A stretch of 5,341 nucleotides of DNA from CAZOGW01 sp964579415 (GTDB taxonomy: Bacteria > Actinomycetota > Acidimicrobiia > Spongiisociales > UBA5794): assembly GCA_964579415.1 (NCBI GenBank), contig CAZOGW010000173.1, forward strand, positions 1-5,341, in the 5' to 3' direction. A program made the position numbers and the translations under genes. Shown here one piece after another: positions 1 to 5,341 of the stretch. Position 1 is the first letter of the stretch. The number at the start of each line of letters is the position of its first letter. Under the pieces are notes generated by a model that was not told where the DNA came from, searched no databases, and worked only from the letters and a program-made list of their open reading frames with translations.

Positions 1-471
1 TCGGCGCTGATGTCCAAGGTGGTGTGGGACGGTTCCGGCGTCATCCGCCTTCCCATCAACGAGCCCGCCACCGGACTGCGTAAGTCCCAGATCGAGGAGT
101 ACCTGGAGTACTACGGCAGCGCCGGGGTGCAGCACGTCGCCATCGCCACCAGCGACCTGGTGTCGACCGTCGCCGAGGCACGCACCCGGGGAATGGGGCT
201 GATGAACGTCCCCGACTCGTACTACGACGACATCGCCGAAAGGGTTCCCGAGCTCGAGGTCGATGTCGCCACCATCAAGAGGCTGGCGATCCTGGTGGAC
301 AAGGACGACGGCGGCCACCTGTTGCAGATCTTCACCCGCATGATGCAGGACCGCCCCACGTTCTTCTTCGAGTTCATCGAGCGCCGCGGCGCCATCGGCT
401 TCGGCGAGGGCAACTTCAAGGCCCTGTTCGAGGCGATCGAGCGCGACCAGGCAGAGCGGGGCAACTTGTAG
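1..471 (+). CDS. hpd: 4-hydroxyphenylpyruvate dioxygenase, C-terminal part (5' truncated by window)
   Basis: This enzyme converts 4-hydroxyphenylpyruvate and O2 to homogentisate and CO2, using Fe(II), in cytosolic tyrosine catabolism. The reading frame is open to the window edge (Ser-Ala-Leu before the first ATG at 10), and homologues continue through this point (SALMSKVV..., PINEPA). The true start therefore lies upstream and the ATG at 10 is internal. About 156 residues remain of a family usually 350-400 long, forming the second vicinal-oxygen-chelate domain. Visible family motifs are KSQIEEYLEYYG, GVQHVAIAT, VPDSYYDD, LLQIFT, DRPTFFFEFIER and the terminal GFGEGNFKALFEAIERDQAERGNL. Two of the three expected iron ligands are present: His in GVQH (133-135) and Glu in FFFE (370-372). 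The third ligand lies in the missing N-terminal half. The related hydroxymandelate synthase is a less likely alternative, because this tail follows the dioxygenase consensus closely. Confidence 0.95.
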   Translation, partial: SALMSKVVWDGSGVIRLPINEPATGLRKSQIEEYLEYYGSAGVQHVAIATSDLVSTVAEARTRGMGLMNVPDSYYDDIAERVPELEVDVATIKRLAILVDKDDGGHLLQIFTRMMQDRPTFFFEFIERRGAIGFGEGNFKALFEAIERDQAERGNL

Positions 472-473
472 CA

Positions 474-492
474 TACTACGTAATACGTAGTA
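474..492. repeat. 9-bp perfect inverted repeat with 1-nt centre
   Basis: TACTACGTA (474-482) is followed by one A (483) and then its exact reverse complement TACGTAGTA (484-492). The hairpin loop would be too tight for a stable RNA stem at full length. The symmetry suits a dimeric protein-binding site or a repeat by-product equally well. It lies just after the dioxygenase stop, 67 nt ahead of the acyltransferase start. No known operator is recognised. Confidence 0.5.
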
Positions 493-514
493 CTTAGTAC
501 TTAGTATCAAGTAC
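476..514. repeat. AT-rich imperfect heptanucleotide array
   Basis: Starting five bases after the dioxygenase stop, the DNA falls into 7-nt units: ctacgta, atacgta, gtactta, gtactta, gtatcaa and a partial gtac. Two adjacent units are identical and the others share a (G)TA-rich core. The stretch 469-514 has 15 G/C in 46 bases (about 33%), far below the GC-rich genes on both sides. The array also contains two short palindromes, listed separately or in the findings. Period-7 tandem repeats between genes are known from cyanobacteria (short tandemly repeated repetitive sequences). Whether this array belongs to a genome-wide family cannot be told from one window. No function is assigned. Confidence 0.6.
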
Positions 515-554
515 GGAATGGTAGGGCCGACCCCGAGGGCGGCCCTACCATTCC
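515..554 (+). terminator. Strong GC-rich hairpin, probable terminator of the dioxygenase transcript
   Basis: The left arm GGAATGGTAGGGCCG (515-529) pairs perfectly over 15 bp with CGGCCCTACCATTCC (540-554). Inside it, CCC (531-533) can also pair with GGG (537-539) after an unpaired A. It lies 43 nt after the dioxygenase stop and ends 4 nt before the next gene's ATG. There is no T-tract on either side, so it is not a classical intrinsic terminator, although high-GC actinobacteria often use T-poor hairpins. If transcription read through, the stem would sit against the acyltransferase start and could block it. An attenuator or operator role is an alternative. Confidence 0.55.
546..551 (+). promoter_or_regulatory. 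Candidate -10 box (TACCAT) for a leaderless acyltransferase transcript
   Basis: TACCAT fits the actinobacterial TANNNT -10 pattern. It ends 7 nt before the ATG at 559, the spacing expected if transcription starts at or next to the start codon. No ribosome binding site is visible before that ATG, which agrees with leaderless translation. No convincing -35 is seen. The box lies inside the right arm of the 515-554 hairpin. A six-base degenerate match can arise by chance, so this is tentative. Confidence 0.35.
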
Positions 555-558
555 CCTG

Positions 559-1923
559 ATGGCAAACCGCTGGCGACAACCCCTGGTGTGGCTGGTGCGA
601 CTCGTGGTGGCGGGGTCGTTCCGGGGCTATGAGATCGTGGGCCGCGAGAAGCTGGTCGCGGGCCCGAAGCTGGTGGTGTGCAACCACTTCGGTGGCCTGG
701 TCGACCCCATCGTGGCCATCTGGGCGCTGGGCGGAATGCCCAACATCGTCGCCAAGTCGACACTGTTCTCCCGGCTGCCGTTACGGCTGCTGCTGAGGGC
801 GCTCGGGGTCATCCCGGTGTACCGGAGTACCGATGTCGGCGACACCTCACAGAACGTGTCCAGCTTCACCGCCGTCCACCAGGCGCTGCAACGGGGCTGC
901 TCCGTTCTCATCTTTCCCGAGGGCACCGTGACCGACGAGCAGCGCCTCCTGCCGATCCGCACCGGAGCGGCACGCATGGTCCTGGGAGCCAAGGCCGCCG
1001 GAATCGAGGGCGTCACCATCGTCCCGCTCGGGATCACCTACGAGGACAAGGTGAGCGCCCGCTCCCGGGTCCTGGTGGAGATCGGCGAGCCCATCTCCAT
1101 CGACGAGGTGGCCCCCAGGGTCGCCGGTGGCGGGCCTATCGCCGAGGAGAACCACGCCGCCGTCGACGTCCTCACCGGCATCATCGCCGATCGTCTGCAG
1201 AAGGTGTCTCCCGACTACGGCAGCCTGGTGCGTGAGGCCGAGATGATGAAGCTCGCCAACGTCTACCTCCGGACCGGCTGGACCGACCCGTTCCGCGATC
1301 CCGACGTCGCCGACCTGCGCACGGTGGCCCAGGCGCTGGCGCACGTTCCGGAGGAAACCGCCGACCCGGTGATCGACCAGGTGGGCCGCTACATCCTGGC
1401 CGTCGAGGCGGCAGGGCTCTCCGACGACGCCATCACGCCCCGCCCCGGCCTCGGCGACCTGGCCAAGCTGATGCTGCGCTCGACGCTCATCCTGCTGCTG
1501 GTGTCACCGCTGGTGTTGTTCGGCCTCGTCGCCAACCTGGTCCCACTGATCGCGGTCCTCGTGGTGGGGTCGGTGGTGGCCGAGCCGGTCACCAAAGGGA
1601 CGGCCCGCATCATCGCCGCGGTCGTGCTCTTCCCGGTGTCGTGGGCGATCCTGATCTGGGCCACCAACATCCGCGGCTGGGGCATCGTGGCTGCCGGTGT
1701 CGCGCTGGCCGCAGCCAGCGTGGCGGTGGTGGCGTCGCTGCAGCTCGTCATCGAACTCGCCGAGGCGATCCTGCGGTGGCGTCAGGTCCGGGGGCGCCGC
1801 GCCCTGCTCGACGACCTGGAACAGCGCCGCTCCGCGGCGGAGAGGGCACTGGCCGACCTGGTGAATGCCACCGGCGTGCGGCGCTCCCTGCTCGCTGCCG
1901 ACGACCTGGGCCCGCTGACATGA
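559..1923 (+). CDS. PlsC-type 1-acylglycerol-3-phosphate-like acyltransferase with C-terminal membrane domain
   Basis: A 454-residue membrane-associated protein, predicted to move an acyl group onto a glycerophospholipid precursor (lysophosphatidate or similar). The acyltransferase domain covers about residues 25-215. Block I is NHFGGLVDP with His43 and Asp49, a five-residue gap instead of the usual four of HX4D. Similar NHPNxxxDP spacing is, from memory, found in Gat1/Gat2-like relatives. Block II is GVIPVYRST, block III FPEGT (119-123) and block IV IVPLG (154-158). Residues about 308-336, 350-369 and 374-396 are hydrophobic and likely membrane-spanning. A charged, helical, possibly coiled-coil tail (about 400-454) follows. 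The length exceeds a minimal PlsC (about 240) by this C-terminal region. The start at 559 is chosen because it gives the normal family N-terminus. GTG at 586 would remove nine residues. A rare TTA leucine codon lies at 781-783. The stop overlaps the next start (ATGA), suggesting translational coupling. Substrate is unknown. Confidence 0.85.
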   Translation: MANRWRQPLVWLVRLVVAGSFRGYEIVGREKLVAGPKLVVCNHFGGLVDPIVAIWALGGMPNIVAKSTLFSRLPLRLLLRALGVIPVYRSTDVGDTSQNVSSFTAVHQALQRGCSVLIFPEGTVTDEQRLLPIRTGAARMVLGAKAAGIEGVTIVPLGITYEDKVSARSRVLVEIGEPISIDEVAPRVAGGGPIAEENHAAVDVLTGIIADRLQKVSPDYGSLVREAEMMKLANVYLRTGWTDPFRDPDVADLRTVAQALAHVPEETADPVIDQVGRYILAVEAAGLSDDAITPRPGLGDLAKLMLRSTLILLLVSPLVLFGLVANLVPLIAVLVVGSVVAEPVTKGTARIIAAVVLFPVSWAILIWATNIRGWGIVAAGVALAAASVAVVASLQLVIELAEAILRWRQVRGRRALLDDLEQRRSAAERALADLVNATGVRRSLLAADDLGPLT

Positions 1924-2843
1924 CGCTGCCCGAGGCTGCGACCCTGGTCGAGGTGGGGCCGCGCGACGGCCTGCAGAACGAGGATGCCGTCCTGCCCACG
2001 CCGGTGAAGGTGGAGCTGGTGCAGCGCCTCCTTGCTGCGGGAGCCCGGCGCATCGAGGTGGCGTCGTTCGTCAACCCTGCCCGGGTGCCGCAGATGGCCG
2101 ATGCCGAGGGAGTGCTCGAAGGGCTCGGCGCCAGTCCGGACGGGGCGTCGTACATCGGCCTCGTCCTCAACCGGCGCGGCCTGGACCGGGCACTCGCCAC
2201 CGCCGTCGACGAGGTCAACTTCGTCGTCGGCGCCTCCGATGGCTTCAACCGCGCCAACGCCGGCGCTCCCGTGGAAGACACCATGGCCGAGATCGAGGAG
2301 ATGCTCCCCGCGGCCCGGGAAGCCGGCCGGTTCACCACCGTCACCATCTCCGTCGCATTCGGCTGCCCCTTCGACGGCGAGGTGTCCGTGGAGGCGGTGG
2401 CGCGCCTGGTGGAGCGTTCCGCCGCCGCCGGCGCCGACGAGGTGGCATTGGGCGACACCATCGGGGTGGCCACCCCCGGCGAGGTGGCGCAGCGCGTAGA
2501 GGCGCTGCGAGGCGTGGTCGGAAAGGCGGCGCTGCGCTGCCACTTCCACGACACCCGCAACACGGGCGTCGCCAACGTGTACGCCGCCCTCACCTCCGGG
2601 ATCACGGTGATCGACGCCAGCGTCGGTGGCGCCGGCGGGTGCCCCTTCGCCCCCAATGCCACCGGCAACGTCGCCACCGAGGACGTCGTCTACTCCCTCG
2701 ACCGCATGGGCGTCACCACCGGCATCGACCTGGAAGCCGCTATCACCACCGGCCGCTGGCTCGGCGGCCACCTCGGCAAGGCACTTCCTTCCGCCCTCTC
2801 CCGCGCCGGCGGCTTCCCTCGTTCAGTAACCGGTAGCCAGTAG
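1920..2843 (+). CDS. mvaB: Hydroxymethylglutaryl-CoA lyase
   Basis: This cytosolic TIM-barrel lyase splits 3-hydroxy-3-methylglutaryl-CoA into acetoacetate and acetyl-CoA, the last step of leucine degradation. The 307 residues match the family length of about 300. Motifs seen are VEVGPRDGLQNE near the N-terminus, with the catalytic/metal pair Arg15-Asp16; VNFVVGASDGFNRAN; GDTIGVATPGEV; CHFHDTRNTG with metal ligands His208 and His210; and GGCPFAPNATGNVATED with the catalytic-loop Cys241 and metal-binding Asn250. The start ATG at 1920 overlaps the acyltransferase stop by four bases and places VEVGPRDG at the usual distance from the N-terminus. A longer frame from 1641 only overlaps the upstream gene. 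No Shine-Dalgarno sequence is visible, so coupling is likely. The final residues VTGSQ and the TAG stop are encoded by the heptanucleotide array at 2826-2860, giving a tail unlike the expected family end (around LPSALSRAG). The conserved set makes a different DRE-TIM enzyme such as homocitrate or isopropylmalate synthase unlikely. Confidence 0.94.
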   Translation: MTLPEAATLVEVGPRDGLQNEDAVLPTPVKVELVQRLLAAGARRIEVASFVNPARVPQMADAEGVLEGLGASPDGASYIGLVLNRRGLDRALATAVDEVNFVVGASDGFNRANAGAPVEDTMAEIEEMLPAAREAGRFTTVTISVAFGCPFDGEVSVEAVARLVERSAAAGADEVALGDTIGVATPGEVAQRVEALRGVVGKAALRCHFHDTRNTGVANVYAALTSGITVIDASVGGAGGCPFAPNATGNVATEDVVYSLDRMGVTTGIDLEAAITTGRWLGGHLGKALPSALSRAGGFPRSVTGSQ

Positions 2844-2860
2844 CCAGGAGCCGGTATGTC
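2826..2860. repeat. GC-richer heptanucleotide array overlapping the end of the lyase gene
   Basis: Consecutive 7-nt units are gtaaccg, gtagcca, gtagcca, ggagccg and gtatgtc. Units two and three are identical, the first and fourth are close variants, and the last keeps only GTA. The array begins inside the lyase gene, supplying its last five codons and stop, and continues into the spacer. It shares the 7-nt period and leading GTA with the array at 476-514, but the other positions differ. Inverted pairing within it is weak (about 5 bp), so it is not a convincing terminator. Confidence 0.6.
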
Positions 2861-2889
2861 GCTGTGGCTTCGGTGAGGGTTGTGGCCCG

Positions 2890-2895
2890 TAGACT
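2890..2895 (+). promoter_or_regulatory. Candidate -10 box (TAGACT) for a leaderless treS transcript
   Basis: TAGACT matches the actinobacterial TANNNT pattern and ends nine bases before the ATG at 2905. The spacer ahead of that ATG has no Shine-Dalgarno sequence, so transcription may begin within a few bases of the start codon. No clear -35 hexamer is seen upstream. The rest of the 61-nt spacer holds only the end of the heptanucleotide array. Confidence 0.4.
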
Positions 2896-2904
2896 TTGGC
2901 AGCC

Positions 2905-4508
<1,604 letters not shown>

Positions 4509-4512
<4 letters not shown>

Positions 4513-5341
4513 GCGACACGGCCACCATCTCGTTCCTCTCCGATTTCGGTCGCAGCGACGAGTTCGTCGGCGTGGTCCACGGCGTCGTCGCCCGCATCGC
4601 TCCCGAGGTACGGGTCATCGACATCGGCCACGACTTTCCCCGCGGGGATGTGCGCCAGGCGGCGCTGGCGCTGGTGCGCTCCGTTCAGTACCTCCCCCCC
4701 GGAGTGGTGCTGGCGGTGGTCGATCCCGGTGTCGGGACCCGGCGCAGAGCCATCTGTGTGCGTACCCCCTTCGGGCACTTCGTCGGCCCCGACAACGGCC
4801 TGCTGGCGCCGGTGGTGGCGTTCGTCGGCGGTGCCGAACGTATCGTCTCCATCGAGAACCCGGAGATCCGGATACCGTCACAGGGCGCCACGTTCGAGGG
4901 GCGCGACGTGTTCGCCCCGGCGGCGGCAGTGCTCGCCTCCGGCCAGGCCACCATCGACGAACTCGGCCCCGAGGTGGAAGGTGGCGGGGTCACCCCGCTC
5001 ATGCTGCCGCTGGTCGACGTCGACGGCAGTGGCGTCACGGGGGAAGTGCTGTGGGTGGACCACTACGGCAACGCCCAGACCAACGTCGCCCCCGACGACC
5101 TCGCCGCCGCCGGTCTCTCGCCGGGAGACGACCTGGTGATGCGCATCGGGGGCACCGAGTTCCGCCTTGCCTGGGCCGCCGCCTACGGCGACGTCGCCGA
5201 GGGGGAGGGCCTGGTCCACGTCGACTCCTACGGCCAGATCGCGGTGGCGGTGCGCGGCGGCCGCGCCGACGAGGACTTCCCTCTCGCCTATCACGTCGCC
5301 GTCACCTTCTCCCGCCCCCCCGGCGGCAACAGACTCGAAGT
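4509..5341 (+). CDS. DUF62-family S-adenosylmethionine hydrolase (adenosine-forming), 3' end cut by window
   Basis: The family hydrolyses S-adenosylmethionine with water to adenosine and methionine, and is related to bacterial fluorinase and chlorinase. The frame is open for 277 codons to the window edge. Members are about 260-290 long, so little is missing. Motifs in order are FLSDFGRSDEFVGVVHG (Asp12), DIGHDFPRGDVRQAALAL, VVDPGVGTRRRAI (Asp72, Arg79), VGPDNGLL, TFEGRDVFAPAAA and, in the C-terminal domain, VDHYGNAQTN (Asp184, Asn188), which fits the region contacting the methionine part. Asp72 and Arg79 match two members of the hydrolase Asp-Arg-His triad, while the third position, usually His in TFHGRD, is Glu130. 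Asp at 72, where halogenases have Tyr, argues against a halogenase. The start is TTG 4509, overlapping the treS stop (TTGA) with GAGG eight bases upstream. No nearby ATG or GTG would keep the family N-terminus. Probably co-transcribed with treS. Confidence 0.88.

Noticed and set aside
781..783. TTA codon in the acyltransferase gene as a bldA-type developmental control
   Set aside because: That control is established for Streptomyces, and nothing here shows the organism to be one. A single rare codon is weak evidence.
1641..1919. Upstream extension of the HMG-CoA lyase frame into the acyltransferase gene
   Set aside because: The added residues are low-complexity Arg/Gly/Pro with no family match, and the ATGA overlap at 1920 gives the normal N-terminus.
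2826..2860. CRISPR-like or terminator interpretation of the heptamer array
   Set aside because: Units are only 7 nt with no spacers, so it is not a CRISPR. The best internal stems are about 5 bp with no T-tract, so it is not a convincing terminator.
4694..4700. C7 homopolymer in the SAM hydrolase gene as a phase-variable tract or frameshift
   Set aside because: The reading frame and family motifs continue unchanged across it, and short C runs are expected in Pro codons of GC-rich DNA.

Overview
The window is high-GC DNA with five genes, all on the + strand. I see no mobile element, RNA gene or CRISPR array. The GC-rich codon use, the near-absence of Shine-Dalgarno sequences, the TANNNT boxes 7-9 nt ahead of two start codons (a leaderless arrangement) and a TreS very like my recollection of mycobacterial TreS all suggest an actinomycete-type organism. 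An Acidimicrobiia-like lineage is possible, but the sequence does not prove it.

Layout. (1) 1-471 is the C-terminal part of 4-hydroxyphenylpyruvate dioxygenase (tyrosine catabolism), cut by the window's left edge. (2) 472-558 is a short spacer of unusual composition. It holds an AT-rich island with a 7-nt period and two small palindromes, followed directly by a 15-bp GC-rich hairpin that probably ends the dioxygenase transcript. A TANNNT box lies inside the hairpin's right arm. (3) 559-1923 encodes a PlsC-type acyltransferase with a C-terminal membrane domain. Its stop overlaps (ATGA) the start of (4) 1920-2843, a hydroxymethylglutaryl-CoA lyase. The lyase's last five codons and its stop are made by a second 7-nt-period array (2826-2860). 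(5) 2905-4512 encodes trehalose synthase (maltose/trehalose isomerase). Its stop overlaps (TTGA) the TTG start of (6) 4509 to the window end, a DUF62-family S-adenosylmethionine hydrolase missing at most a short C-terminal piece.

There are therefore three likely transcription units: the end of the dioxygenase unit, an acyltransferase-lyase pair, and a TreS-SAM hydrolase pair. The dioxygenase and the lyase belong to tyrosine and leucine breakdown, both of which lead to acetoacetate. The acyltransferase serves membrane lipid synthesis, TreS the maltose/trehalose/glycogen network, and the last gene SAM turnover. These are mostly ordinary housekeeping functions. I did not find a clear new system. 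The points most worth a second look are the paired heptanucleotide arrays, one of which rewrites a protein C-terminus, and a His-to-Glu change at a presumed catalytic position of the SAM hydrolase.
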